Notes: generated by a model from the sequence alone, not told the origin. A DNA stretch of 64,000 nt from Lysobacter capsici (GCF_018732085.1 NZ_CP076103.1:2418001-2482000); one strand, 5' to 3'. Positions 35,200-44,145 are shown, counted from the stretch's first letter. Program-made: numbers and translations.

Positions 35200-35613
35200 A
35201 TGGCAGCTGTGAAACGCAAGAAGCAGGCGGCGGCGAGCGAAACCACGCTGCGTCATTTTTGGCTGGCCGGCCTGGGCCTGGCCGTGATCGCGCGCCGCGA
35301 GGCGATCGCCTCGGCCGGCCGCGCCGCCGGCAGCGTGCAGTCGCTGCAGCAGCGGGTACGCGATCTGGCCGTGGATGCGCGCAGCAATGTGCGCGGCGGC
35401 ATCGAGACCGTGCGCGACCAGGTCGAGCCCAAGGTGGTGAAGTTCAGCGCCGACGTGGAAGCGCGCCTGGCGCCGGTGCTCGACAAGCTGGGCCTGAAGA
35501 AGGACGGCAAGGGTCGCGGCCAGCGCAAGTCGCGCAAGCCGGCGGCTAAGGCCAAGCCGCAATCGCGCCGCACGGTGCGCAAGCCGGTTGCGCGTCGGGC
35601 GCGCAAGGCCTGA
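35200..35613 (+). CDS. Phasin-like basic protein
   Basis: 137 residues from ATG 35200. The first 100 residues form an amphipathic helix bundle: LRHFWLAGLGLAVIARREAIA then LQQRVRDLAVDARSNVRGGIETVRDQVEPKVVKFSADVEARL. The C-terminus is a Lys/Arg/Ala/Pro tail typical of PHA-granule phasins that also bind DNA. A stronger homologue lies at 41746-42354, with the same tail chemistry. A perfect-stem terminator follows. It coats polyhydroxyalkanoate granules or lipid bodies by analogy. Confidence 0.65.
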   Translation: MAAVKRKKQAAASETTLRHFWLAGLGLAVIARREAIASAGRAAGSVQSLQQRVRDLAVDARSNVRGGIETVRDQVEPKVVKFSADVEARLAPVLDKLGLKKDGKGRGQRKSRKPAAKAKPQSRRTVRKPVARRARKA

Positions 35614-35649
35614 GCGGTCCGGTCCTCGCGACCGCGGCAGCAGATCGAA

Positions 35650-35675
35650 ACAAGGGGCGCCGATGGCGCCCCTTG
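35650..35675 (+). terminator. Rho-independent terminator of phasin-like gene
   Basis: Twelve-base perfect stem ACAAGGGGCGCC with its complement around a 3-base GAT loop, followed by CGTTT. Confidence 0.85.
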
Positions 35676-35741
35676 TCGTTTACGCCTCTATGGCGATGAG
35701 CACCGCCGCCAGGCATTACTTGCCGGCAGCGATCTACACAC

Positions 35742-35933
35742 TCACGGGATGTCGCAGCCGTTGGCGTACAGGCAGTCGTAGTACGCAAGCTCGCAATGGC
35801 TGCCGCCGCTGGCGCGGCACTGGTCGCGCACGTTGATGCAGTCGTTCGGTCGACATTGTGCGTAGACGACGCTGGAACAGGCCAGCAGGGCGAGCGCGGC
35901 GAGCAGGGCGGTGCGGGTACGGGCGATGTTCAT
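35742..35933 (-). CDS. Secreted six-cysteine peptide
   Basis: 63 residues, with AAGGAG six bases before ATG 35933. Residues 1-26 are a signal peptide (RTALLAALALLACSSVVYA). The mature 37 residues carry six Cys: C-x4-C-x6-C-x7-C-x6-C-x5-C. The Tyr-Tyr before Cys5 (LAYYDC) and the Cys5-to-Cys6 LYANG motif match the EF-hand-bearing paralogue at 4237 (LIANG). Family of small secreted disulfide peptides; function unknown. The next minus-strand gene upstream at 36041 is a third family member. Confidence 0.72.
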   Translation of the reverse strand: MNIARTRTALLAALALLACSSVVYAQCRPNDCINVRDQCRASGGSHCELAYYDCLYANGCDIP

Positions 35934-36040
35934 GCGGAACTCCTTTTCGTCGGTGGTGAGCTCGGCCGATGCAGTCGGTGCGCCGCGCCGTGATGGCTAC
36001 GGTGGCGATCGCTGCGCGGCCGGTCAGGTCGGGCCGTGGC

Positions 36041-36241
36041 TTACTTGCTGAAACCGCAGATGTCCTCGCAGCGCTTGCGGCGCACCTCGCAGATCGGCAC
36101 ATCGCCGAGCGTGCTGATGCAATAGTCGTAGACCCGCTTGCATTGATTGACGTCGCAGCCGGCGGCGTCGGCGATCGAGGCGTAGGACAGGCAGACGGCG
36201 AGAACGGCGAACAACGGCAGTTTGTCGGCGATGGCGCGCAT
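36041..36241 (-). CDS. Secreted six-cysteine peptide
   Basis: 66 residues from ATG 36241 with AAGGAAG upstream. Signal peptide to about residue 27 (LPLFAVLAVCLSYASIADAA). Mature six-Cys frame C-x4-C-x6-C-x9-C-x6-C-x3-C; the second half (VRRKRCEDICGFSK) is more basic than its paralogues. It lies 107 bases upstream of the 35742 peptide and on the same strand, so the two may be co-transcribed. Confidence 0.72.
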   Translation of the reverse strand: MRAIADKLPLFAVLAVCLSYASIADAAGCDVNQCKRVYDYCISTLGDVPICEVRRKRCEDICGFSK

Positions 36242-36474
36242 GGGTCGCTTCCTTGTGTGGTTGGCGGCCCGCCGCGGCGCGACGGGCGCTTCCAGGCTAG
36301 CGCGGGCGGCGTCGATCGAAGCGGCCGCGGGTCGGAGCCGGGGCGGCCGTTCGTGACCCAGGTCGCGCAACCGCGCGACGCCACGGGCTGGGGCGACACC
36401 TTTCGAAGGGGGCTGGAACGGGCCTTGCATGCGCCCGCGGCAGGCGCGTCATGCGCGCGTGCGCAGCGGCGGCT

Positions 36475-37101
36475 TCAATCCAGATAAGCCCGGATCAGCG
36501 TGTTGAGATGCAGCCGCTCGGCGTCGCGCAGGAACGGCGCCAGCAGCATCATCACCTGGACGATGCCGTCGCGGATCGCGGCGTGCTCGTCCTTGTCGCC
36601 GCGCGCGGCGGCGTAGTTGAGCCAGAAGGTCGCGATCACCAGCACGTTGGTCGCGGTCGCGGCCAGTTCGTCCCCGGACGCACGCATGACTCCGGCCTGC
36701 GACAGCCCGCGCATGACCATGTGCGCCTGTTCGTCGGCGCGCTTGAGGATGCGCGCGAAGCGCAGGCGCAGGCGGCGGTTGCGGCTGAGGATCTCGACCA
36801 GATCGCGGTACAGGAAGCGGTAGTCCCAGATGCACTCGAACACCAGGTGCAGTTGCAGCCAGATGTCCTCGAGCCCCGGCAGGCGGCCCTGCGGCGCGGC
36901 GAGCGCGGTGTCCATGCGCTCTTCGTAGCGCGCGAACAACTGCTCGATGATGTCGTCCTTGTTGCGGAAGTGGTAGTACAGATTGCCCGGGCTGATCTCC
37001 AGCTCGTCGGCGATATGGTTGGTGGTTACATTGGGCTCGCCTTGCGCGTTGAACATGGTCAACGCGGCATCGAGGATGCGCTGGCGGGTCTGTTTCGCCA
37101 T
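36475..37101 (-). CDS. TetR-family repressor
   Basis: 208 residues. HTH near residues 8-52 (RILDAALTMFNAQG, TTNHIADELEISPGNLYYHFRNKDDIIEQLF), the TetR signature. The C-terminal ligand domain is hydrophobic and helical. It lies 30 bases after the acyl-CoA-binding-protein gene on the same strand and both are divergent from the fatty acyl-CoA reductase at 37541. It probably binds an acyl-CoA and controls this lipid unit. Confidence 0.92.
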   Translation of the reverse strand: MAKQTRQRILDAALTMFNAQGEPNVTTNHIADELEISPGNLYYHFRNKDDIIEQLFARYEERMDTALAAPQGRLPGLEDIWLQLHLVFECIWDYRFLYRDLVEILSRNRRLRLRFARILKRADEQAHMVMRGLSQAGVMRASGDELAATATNVLVIATFWLNYAAARGDKDEHAAIRDGIVQVMMLLAPFLRDAERLHLNTLIRAYLD

Positions 37102-37131
37102 TGAGCGGGCCGGGGCCGGAGGCGGCGCGGC

Positions 37132-37389
37132 TTAGCCGCGCAGCTTCTTGACCATGTCGACGTACTTCTTCTTCGCCTCGTCCTGGCTGGTGCCCTTGAG
37201 CTTTTCCCAGGCCTCGTACTTGGCGGTGCCGACGAAATCGAAGAACCCCGGCTTGGGGCCGCTGACGTCGCCGTCGGCGCCCTGCTTGTACAGCGCGTAC
37301 AGGCGCAGCAGGGTGTCGTTGTCCGGGCGCTCGGGCAGGGCCTGGACGTCTTTTGCGGCTTGTTCGAATGCGGATTGAATATCGGACAC
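37132..37389 (-). CDS. Acyl-CoA-binding protein
   Basis: 85 residues from GTG 37389, chosen because AGGAG is seven bases upstream and the length equals classical ACBP (about 86). Hallmarks are DIQSAFEQAAKDVQALPERP, LLRLYALYKQGADGDVSGPKPGFFD, and YEAWEKLKGTSQDEAKKKYVDMV, the last carrying the acyl-CoA-binding Tyr, Lys and Trp. It buffers long-chain acyl-CoA and can feed the adjacent reductase. Confidence 0.93.
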   Translation of the reverse strand: MSDIQSAFEQAAKDVQALPERPDNDTLLRLYALYKQGADGDVSGPKPGFFDFVGTAKYEAWEKLKGTSQDEAKKKYVDMVKKLRG

Positions 37390-37540
37390 GGGCTTCTCCT
37401 GGCGCCGGGCTGAGGCGGCATCACAGCATGCGCCCTGACGAGCGGTCAATACGGAAAGGAATTGTTACTCGGCGTGGGCTCTGGCACCGTAGAGGCTCGC
37501 CGCCGCACGTGGCGGCCGATCGGCCATCCAGGAGAGGGGT

Positions 37541-39544
37541 ATGAGCTATTTCGTCACCGGCGCGACAGGTTTCATCGGTCGCTTCCTTGTCAGTAATCTC
37601 CTGAAACGCAAGGGCACGATCCACGTGCTGGTGCGCAAGGATTCGCAAAAGAAGTTCGACGCCACAGCCAAGAAGATGGGCTGGGATCTCAAGCGCGTGA
37701 TTCCGGTCGCGGGCGACATGACCCAGCCCAAGTGCGGCCTCACCGTCGCGCAGGTCCGCGCATTGAGTGGAAAAATCAAGCATTTCTTCCATCTGGCCGC
37801 GATCTACGACCTCACCGCCAGCGCCGCCGCGCAGCGCGAGTCCAACATCGACGGCACCCAGCACGCGCTGGACCTGGCCGCCGCGCTCAGCGCCGGCCCG
37901 GGGTCCAATCTCGTGTTCCACCACACCAGTTCGATCGCCGCCGCCGGCCTGTACTCGGGCGTGTTCCGCGAGGACATGTTCGACGAGGCCGAGGGCCTGG
38001 ACGATCCCTACCTGCGCACCAAGCACGATTCCGAGGGGCTGGTGCGCAACGAGAAGCGGATCAAGTGGCGGATCTACCGGCCCGGCATGGTGGTCGGCCA
38101 TTCGCAGACCGGCGAGATGGACAAGATCGACGGCCCGTACTACTTCTTCACCTTCCTCAAGAAGTTGCGCGAGATGCTGCCGCCGTGGATGCCGATGCTC
38201 GGCCTGGAAGGCGGCCGCATCAACATCATCCCGGTCGACTACGTGGTCGACGCGATGGACCACATCGCGCACAAGCCCAAGCTCGACGGCCACTGCTTCC
38301 ACCTGACCGATCCGGAGCCGCAGCGCGTCGGCGAGGTGCTCAACACCTTCGCCCGCGCCGGCCACACCCCGGAGATGACCATGCGCATCGATGCGCGCAT
38401 GTTCGCCTTCGTGCCGGCCGGCATCCGCGGCGCGGTGACCAACCTGCCGCCGGTCAAGCGTTTCATCGGCATGCTGCTGCGCGACTTCAAGATCCCCAAG
38501 GAGGTCATGAAGTTCATCACCTATCCGACCCGCTTCGACAACCGCGAGACCGAACGCGCGCTGCGCGGCAGCGGGATCAAGGTGCCGAACCTGGACAGCT
38601 ACGCCTGGCGCTTGTGGGATTACTGGGAACGCCATCTGGACCCGGACCTGTTCATCGACCGCACCCTCAAGGGCAAGGTCCGCAACAAGGTCGTGGTGAT
38701 CACCGGCGGTTCCTCGGGCATTGGCCTGGCGACCGCGGAGAAGGTCGCCGCGGCCGGCGCGGTCACCGTCATCGTCGCGCGCGGCGAGGACGAACTGTTC
38801 AAGGCGCGCGATGCGATGAAGGCGCAGGGCGGCAAGGTCTTCGCCTACACCGCCGACCTGGCCGACATGGCCGACTGCGACCGCCTGGTCAAGCAGATCC
38901 TGGCCGAGCACGGCCATGTCGACATCCTGGTCAACAACGCCGGCCGCTCGATCCGCCGTTCGATCGAACTGAGCTACGACCGCTTCCACGATTTCGAACG
39001 CACCATGCAGCTGAATTATTTCGGCAGCCTGCGCCTGATCATGGGTTTCATGCCGAAGATGACCGAGCGCCGCAAGGGCCACATCATCAACATCAGCTCG
39101 ATCGGCGTGCTGGCCAATTCGCCGCGGTTCTCGGCCTACGTGGCCTCGAAGGCGGCGCTGGACGCGTTCAGCCGCTGCGCCCAGGGCGAGTTGTCGGGCA
39201 AGGGCATCAGCTTCACCACGATCAACATGCCGTTGGTGAAGACGCCGATGATCGCGCCGACCAAGATGTACGACAGCATCCCGACCCTGAGCCCGGACGA
39301 GGCCGCCGACCTGGTGGTCAAGGGCATCATCGAACGGCCGAGCCGCATCGCCACCCGCCTGGGCATCTTCGCCTCGGTGGTCAATGCGGTGGCGCCGAAG
39401 GCCTACGAAGTGGTGATGAGCACCGCGTTCGAACTGTTCCCCGATTCGGCCGCCGCCAAGGGCGATCGCAAGGGGCTCAAGGACGAACACGCGAGCAACG
39501 AGCAGATCGCGTTCGCGGCGTTGATGCGTGGTGTGCATTGGTGA
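37541..39544 (+). CDS. Bifunctional fatty acyl-CoA reductase (two SDR domains)
   Basis: 667 residues, AGGAG upstream. An N-terminal male-sterility/NAD-binding reductase domain (TGATGFIGRFLVSNLL at residue 7, HTSSIAAAGLYSG, YLRTKHDSE with catalytic Tyr-x3-Lys) is fused to a C-terminal classical SDR (TGGSSGIGLATAEKVA, NNAGRSIRRS, YVASKAALDAFSRC). Order and length match the Marinobacter-type enzyme that reduces fatty acyl-CoA to alcohols via the aldehyde. Neighbouring acyl-CoA-binding and TetR genes support the role. The endings (FAALMRGVHW) also match that family. Confidence 0.9.
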   Translation: MSYFVTGATGFIGRFLVSNLLKRKGTIHVLVRKDSQKKFDATAKKMGWDLKRVIPVAGDMTQPKCGLTVAQVRALSGKIKHFFHLAAIYDLTASAAAQRESNIDGTQHALDLAAALSAGPGSNLVFHHTSSIAAAGLYSGVFREDMFDEAEGLDDPYLRTKHDSEGLVRNEKRIKWRIYRPGMVVGHSQTGEMDKIDGPYYFFTFLKKLREMLPPWMPMLGLEGGRINIIPVDYVVDAMDHIAHKPKLDGHCFHLTDPEPQRVGEVLNTFARAGHTPEMTMRIDARMFAFVPAGIRGAVTNLPPVKRFIGMLLRDFKIPKEVMKFITYPTRFDNRETERALRGSGIKVPNLDSYAWRLWDYWERHLDPDLFIDRTLKGKVRNKVVVITGGSSGIGLATAEKVAAAGAVTVIVARGEDELFKARDAMKAQGGKVFAYTADLADMADCDRLVKQILAEHGHVDILVNNAGRSIRRSIELSYDRFHDFERTMQLNYFGSLRLIMGFMPKMTERRKGHIINISSIGVLANSPRFSAYVASKAALDAFSRCAQGELSGKGISFTTINMPLVKTPMIAPTKMYDSIPTLSPDEAADLVVKGIIERPSRIATRLGIFASVVNAVAPKAYEVVMSTAFELFPDSAAAKGDRKGLKDEHASNEQIAFAALMRGVHW

Positions 39545-39667
39545 GTCAGGCGGGCTGGTGAGGCCGGTGCCTCAGGGCTAGGTCCGGCTTCCGTGATGGA
39601 AGCCGGACGGTGCATGCCCCGAAGTTTCGGCGGTGTAGTTCATGCGGTCGAAGCCACTTGGCCTCAC

Positions 39668-39772
39668 GTGGCTGACACTAGGCAGCGGGTGGCCGACGTC
39701 GCGCAGTGAGTGATCGGCGCCGTGCAACGAGTGGCCGACGCCACGCAGTGGGTGGCCGACGCCACGCAACGA
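39668..39772. repeat. 21-bp tandem minisatellite (five units)
   Basis: Five units near GTGGCCGACGCCACGCAGTG. On the minus strand the open frame 39578-39793 reads through them as heptapeptides of type (S/P)LRGVGH. No ribosome site supports that frame, so it is recorded as a repeat only. Confidence 0.8.
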
Positions 39773-39798
39773 TCCGACCCTACGAATCCCCAAGACGT

Positions 39799-39906
39799 TC
39801 CCCCCTTTGAAAAGGGGGGGCTAGGGGGGATTTGCTTTTGCTCTTGCCTTCACTCGACTCCCCGCAAAGAGCAAATCCCCCCAGCCCCCCTTTTCAAAGG
39901 GGGGAA
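39799..39906. repeat. Long inverted repeat (CCCCCCTTTTCAAAGG type)
   Basis: Two facing arms (39799-39845 and 39867-39906), nearly complementary, rich in homopolymeric C/G tracts. They would form a large cruciform or hairpin; this resembles an interspersed repeat seen in Xanthomonads. Just downstream are short tandem words (GCAAGTAC twice, GCACAAAT twice, 39932-39965). The rest of 39545-40230 holds nothing else recognisable. Confidence 0.85.
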
Positions 39907-40230
39907 GACTTCGGGTGCGGCGATTGGTCTTGCAAGTACGCAAGTACGCAAATGCACAAATGCACAAGCGCGTTTGCGTGGACGGTCGGCGCGCACATGC
40001 CGCATTCGCGCAGGCACGAGCGCCGCAGCCCAAGCCGCGTATCTCACCCAGGACATGCGTCGCAAGCGGGTTTCGCGTCGCGGCTTGCGCCACTCCTACA
40101 TCGAGCGGTTCGGGCGTCCGACAAATGTTGCTACAGACGGTCGAAGCGATTTCGGATCGCCGAGCGAGTGCGGCATCGAGGCGCGGAGTCGGCCGAATCC
40201 GCAGAATCGGCCGACCTCAGTACGCGGGGC

Positions 40231-41301
40231 TCAGTACGCCCGGCACTGGAAGAACCGCACCCGCGTCGTGCTGCCCGGCGGCGGCTGCAGTTGCACGCGC
40301 GAGGAGCGCAATTCCGGATAGCCGTCGAGCACCTGGCAGATGCGGTCGACGTCCTGCTTGCTGGCCTCGGTCAAGCGGTAGATCAGCAGATTCGACGGCG
40401 TCGACCACAGCGCGCGTTCGACGCCGTCCAGGGTCGCGATCGCGCGGATGACATGGGCGCGATCGGCCGAAGGATTGCCCGATGCGGCATCCGCCGGAGT
40501 CGCCGCGGTCGCGGCGGGAACGGGCTCGCCGGCGTTGGCCGCGGGCGTGGCGGTTTCTTCGGTGGCGGGCGCGGTGGCGGCCGGCGCGGGTGCCGGCGTT
40601 GCAGCGGCCGGGTTCACCGGTGCCTGCGTCGGCGCGGTGTCGTTCGGCGCGGCCGGAGCCGCTGCGGTGTGGGTCGCGGCTGGCGCCGGTTCGGCGGGAG
40701 CGCCCGAGCTCAGCAGCGGCACCACGAAGCCGACGATCAGGCCCAGCGCGATCGCCGCCGCCCACGCCGCGACGATGGTCTGGATGCTGCGTTTCTGCGC
40801 CGCGGCGATGACTTCATGCCGGGTCGAGGCCGGCAGCAGCGGTTCGACCAGTTCCCACAGCGTCTCGCCGCTGTACAGGTCCAGGCCGTCGGCGACGCGT
40901 TCGGAGTGGCTGTCGAAACGGCCGGTGGTGACCAGCAGGCCGCCGGAGGCGCCATTGAAGCGCACCGCGTCGGCCAGTTCGGCCACGGTCGCGGCGGAGA
41001 CCTTGTAATCCGCGTCGCCGAGCTTGCACGCCAGCAGCCAGGGCTTGCCGGCGCGCAGCAGGCGCAGTTCGGCCTGGGTGCCGCGGGCCAGCGATTCCTC
41101 CACCGATTCGGCCTCGAAACCGCGCTCGCGCAAGGCCTCGACGATCAGGCGCGCGAATTCGCGCCAGCGCATCTTGGACAGACCGGCGATGCCGGTGCTG
41201 ACCTCGGTGCGATGACGGCGGTACGACCAAAGGTAGGCGGTGGACGCCAGGCCGATCGTCAGTGCGACGGCGGCGGCGGACCACAGGGAGAAACTCGACA
41301 T
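40231..41301 (-). CDS. Membrane protein with degenerate Mrr-type nuclease domain
   Basis: 356 residues from ATG 41301. Transmembrane helix at residues 3-25, then a restriction-endonuclease-like (Mrr_cat) domain: WREFARLIVEALRERGFEAE, AELRLLRAGKPWLLACKLGD, TGRFDSHS. The family's catalytic Asp in the GGIDL turn and the Gln of the QxK motif appear changed (Ala-Glu and Ala-Cys-Lys), so it is probably inactive. A second helix near residue 165 is followed by about 100 residues of Ala/Pro/Thr linker and a small C-terminal domain (DGVERALWSTPSNLLIYRL). The end is probably periplasmic or cell-wall associated. Confidence 0.68.
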   Translation of the reverse strand: MSSFSLWSAAAVALTIGLASTAYLWSYRRHRTEVSTGIAGLSKMRWREFARLIVEALRERGFEAESVEESLARGTQAELRLLRAGKPWLLACKLGDADYKVSAATVAELADAVRFNGASGGLLVTTGRFDSHSERVADGLDLYSGETLWELVEPLLPASTRHEVIAAAQKRSIQTIVAAWAAAIALGLIVGFVVPLLSSGAPAEPAPAATHTAAAPAAPNDTAPTQAPVNPAAATPAPAPAATAPATEETATPAANAGEPVPAATAATPADAASGNPSADRAHVIRAIATLDGVERALWSTPSNLLIYRLTEASKQDVDRICQVLDGYPELRSSRVQLQPPPGSTTRVRFFQCRAY

Positions 41302-41540
41302 GCAGCACGAAGCCCATAAAAGACGCTGAGGATATACGGCTTCAGACACATGAAATTCACGAAAATTGAGACGTGTTTCGCGAATCCGATGTGTCCGTCA
41401 TCAGCCGTTATTGATTCAACGTCCCAGATGCGGGGCTGTGAAGCCGCGCCCGCGACGGCCGGGAAGTCACGGCCAGGGCGCTGAAACTCAGGGCGAAGTG
41501 CCTTTGCGAGGCGTGTCCGCGCACCGCGGCGGGAATAAGA

Positions 41541-41602
41541 AAGCCCGCCAGTCCGAAACCGTAAGGGGAGGGGAGCATACGGAAGCGCGGACTGGCGGGC
41601 TT
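41541..41602 (-). ncRNA. Stem-loop 3' of phasin: terminator or small RNA
   Basis: A 15-bp perfect stem (41541-41555 with 41588-41602), with an inner CCGTA/TACGG stem and a loop. On the minus strand the loop is C-rich (GCTCCCCTCCCCT), an anti-Shine-Dalgarno type. It lies 144 bases past the phasin stop. The T-run after it is weak. It could be the phasin terminator or a 3'-UTR-derived small RNA. Confidence 0.45.
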
Positions 41603-41745
41603 AAACGTCGCATCGCCGATGCGCGGCGACGCGTTGAAACCGGTTCGCAGCCGATGCTTGGCTGCGAGGAACTGCGATCGGGCGGTACTGCGACTGCCGT
41701 ATTGCTGCAACGCTAGAGCGTTTACCAATACCCGATGTGAATCGC

Positions 41746-42354
41746 TTACGGTGCGACCGGCGGCTTCGGACGCGCGATTGACTTGCGCGCGGCCTTGACC
41801 GGCTTGGCGGCCGACTTGGCCGCAGCCTTGCGCGGCGCGGCGGCCTTCTTGGCCGGCGCCTTCGCCGTCGGAGCCTTGGCGGCCTTGCGAGCGGCCGGGG
41901 CGCCGCCCTGGCGACGCAGCTCGGCGGTCAGCGCATCGACGCGATCGCTCAAACCGGCCAGATCATCGCGGCCCGGCACGCCGAGCTTGACCAGCGCGCG
42001 CTGGACGCGTTCTTCGAACACCTTTTCCAGACGGTCCCAGGTATCGGTGGCGCGTTCGCGCGCCTGGCCGACCTTGGACTCGACCGCATCGCGCAACACG
42101 CTGGCCTGGCCGCCGGTGAACTTGCGCGCGGTCTGCTCGAGATTGAGACCTTCCTTGACCAGGCCTTCGAACAGCTTGGTGCCCTCGGCCTGGGCGCGAC
42201 CGAACGCGCCGACGCCGGCCAGCCAGATCTGCTGCGCGGACTCGCTCAGCGTCTTGGACAGGCGCTCGGCCTGTTCCTGCGCGCTGCCCTTGCCGGCGGT
42301 GTTGCTGGTCTTGCCGGAAGTCTTCTTCGCGGTCTTCTTGAACTTGGCGGCCAT
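41746..42354 (-). CDS. Phasin-family protein
   Basis: 202 residues from ATG 42354; ATG 42360 two codons earlier is possible but too near AGGAT. Phasin core: QIWLAGVGAFGRAQAEGTKLFEGLVKEGLNLEQTARKF then AVESKVGQARERATDTWDRLEKVFEERVQRAL. The C-terminal 60 residues repeat AAKAPAKK-like Lys/Ala/Pro units that bind DNA or granule partners. It coats polyhydroxyalkanoate granules or lipid droplets. Confidence 0.9.
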   Translation of the reverse strand: MAAKFKKTAKKTSGKTSNTAGKGSAQEQAERLSKTLSESAQQIWLAGVGAFGRAQAEGTKLFEGLVKEGLNLEQTARKFTGGQASVLRDAVESKVGQARERATDTWDRLEKVFEERVQRALVKLGVPGRDDLAGLSDRVDALTAELRRQGGAPAARKAAKAPTAKAPAKKAAAPRKAAAKSAAKPVKAARKSIARPKPPVAP

Positions 42355-42544
42355 GGACATCCTGTAGTTGGGGTTAGTGCTGTGCCCCCACCATGGCGTT
42401 GCTGTCTAGAGTATTCACACCACCACCCCTCGAAGGTTGAACCTGCATGGGTAGGTCGCATGGCGATGGTCGACGGTGCTGTCGGGCCGTTTGCTCTCGA
42501 GTGCCGGCCGATCCTCGTGAATCGGCGAATCCAACCATCGGCGA

Positions 42545-43927
42545 TTAAGCGCGAGCTCCAGATTTCGCCCGTGCCGCGCGCGGCGCCTTGCCGCGCCCGG
42601 CCACCAGATGATCCACATCGTCCAGCGCCCGCCGCAGCCGCGCGGTGGTCTCGGTATCGCGCTGCGGCGGCTCGATCCCGTCGAGGATCGACCGCTCGGT
42701 GTCGGCCAGCACGTCTTCGCGCAGGCGCAGGCCGTGCGCGGCCAGCATCGGCCCCAGCGTGTCCGCGCGCAGGCGCAGGTCGGCCAGGGTGTTGCGGTAG
42801 GCGATCTCGCAGATGCGCTTGCGCGCCGAGAAACTGAAGGCGTTGGTGAAGAACAGCTCGCGGTCCTCGGCGTTGGGTTCGAACACCAGTTGGTCGACGT
42901 CCGGGTATTGCTGGGCGTAACGCGCCAGACCGACCTGCATGCGCGATTGCAGCAGGGTGCGGAAGGTCTGGGACAACACCGCCGGCAGGCCGCCCGCGGC
43001 GAGGCTGTTGTCCTCGGCCACCGGCACGCCCTGGGCGTGATTGAACGGCACCAGCGGGTTGATCCCGATCAGCAGGTCGATGCCGCGTTCGAGCACCACC
43101 GAGGCGTGCATGGTCCGACGCAGCGCGCCGTCGACGAAGTGGCGGCCGCGGATCTGCACCGGCGGGTACAGGCCCGGCAGCGCGGCGCTGGCCTGGACCG
43201 CCTGCGAGATCGGCACGTCCTTCCAGTTGTCGCCGCCGAAGCGCACCGCGTCGCCGCTGTCGATGTCGACCGCGACCACGTACAGGTCGGCGTCGAGTTC
43301 GCGGAAATCGTTGCTGCGGCCGCGGCGGGTGAATACTTCGCGCAGGAACAGCTCGACCTGGGCGTTGTCGAACAGGCCGTTGGGGATCAGCCCGCCGAAG
43401 CGGGTGATCAGGTCCGACCAGCGCGCTTCCAGCGGCGAGAACAGCAGTTCGCGCCACCATTCGGTCGCCAGGCGCGGGAAACTCGCGGCGCGCTTGATGT
43501 ATTCGAGGAAGGCCGGACGCATGAAGGTCTCGGGACGGAACTCGACGTCGGCGCTGTCGCCGGTGACGAAGATCCGGCACATCTCGGCGGTGTCCATGCG
43601 ATTGGCCAGGCCGGCGGCGAGAAACGCGCCGCTGCTGACGCCGACGTAGCAATCCAGCCGGGTCAGGTCGAGGCCTTCGATGGCTTCGTCGAGCGCGCGC
43701 AAGGCGCCGAGTTCGTACATGCCGCCGATCGGGCCGCCGCCGGCGATGGCCAGGCCGATCCGCGGCTTGGCAGTGGGCGCGGTGGCTTTGGCAGCGCTCG
43801 CTTTGGAGGCGCCGGTTTTGGTCGCGCCGGCCTTGTATTTGCCGGTTTCGGGCGCTGTCGGGTGGGAGGAGCCGTTGGCCGTGCGTTTGCGGTTCGCCCG
43901 ATGCTGGGCGGCATGAAGTGACAGCAT
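42545..43927 (-). CDS. Patatin-like phospholipase
   Basis: 460 residues. Patatin fold: oxyanion loop AGGGPIGGMYELGALRAL near residue 60, nucleophile elbow GVSSGA (Ser in G-x-S-x-G) near 95, and the Asp of the catalytic dyad in VDGALRRTMH near 265. The N-terminal 50 residues are a disordered Lys/Ala/Thr tail and the C-terminus is helical. The size and location beside phasin genes match patatins that act on granule or membrane lipids. It is divergent from the gene at 44146. Confidence 0.88.
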   Translation of the reverse strand: MLSLHAAQHRANRKRTANGSSHPTAPETGKYKAGATKTGASKASAAKATAPTAKPRIGLAIAGGGPIGGMYELGALRALDEAIEGLDLTRLDCYVGVSSGAFLAAGLANRMDTAEMCRIFVTGDSADVEFRPETFMRPAFLEYIKRAASFPRLATEWWRELLFSPLEARWSDLITRFGGLIPNGLFDNAQVELFLREVFTRRGRSNDFRELDADLYVVAVDIDSGDAVRFGGDNWKDVPISQAVQASAALPGLYPPVQIRGRHFVDGALRRTMHASVVLERGIDLLIGINPLVPFNHAQGVPVAEDNSLAAGGLPAVLSQTFRTLLQSRMQVGLARYAQQYPDVDQLVFEPNAEDRELFFTNAFSFSARKRICEIAYRNTLADLRLRADTLGPMLAAHGLRLREDVLADTERSILDGIEPPQRDTETTARLRRALDDVDHLVAGRGKAPRAARAKSGARA

Positions 43928-44145
43928 GTGATCGGCAGCACGTCCTGGGCGGAATCGGCCGAGTGTAGCCCAGCTGGGGCAAGCGTCCAGCGGGCTAGGA
44001 CCAAGGTCGCAGGGGCGGGAAGGTGATTCGATCCTGTGCGATCAGGCACCTTCGATGTGCTTGTTGGCTGTATGTCGGGGTCAGCGCCGCACGCCGGGAG
44101 CGCGGCGCTTGCGGTACGGCGCCGTCGCCGCGATCATCCTCGACG

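Noticed and set aside
37421..39538. 705-codon minus-strand frame opposite the fatty acyl-CoA reductase
   Set aside because: Low-complexity His/Arg/Gly-rich translation of the codon-complement; no start signal.
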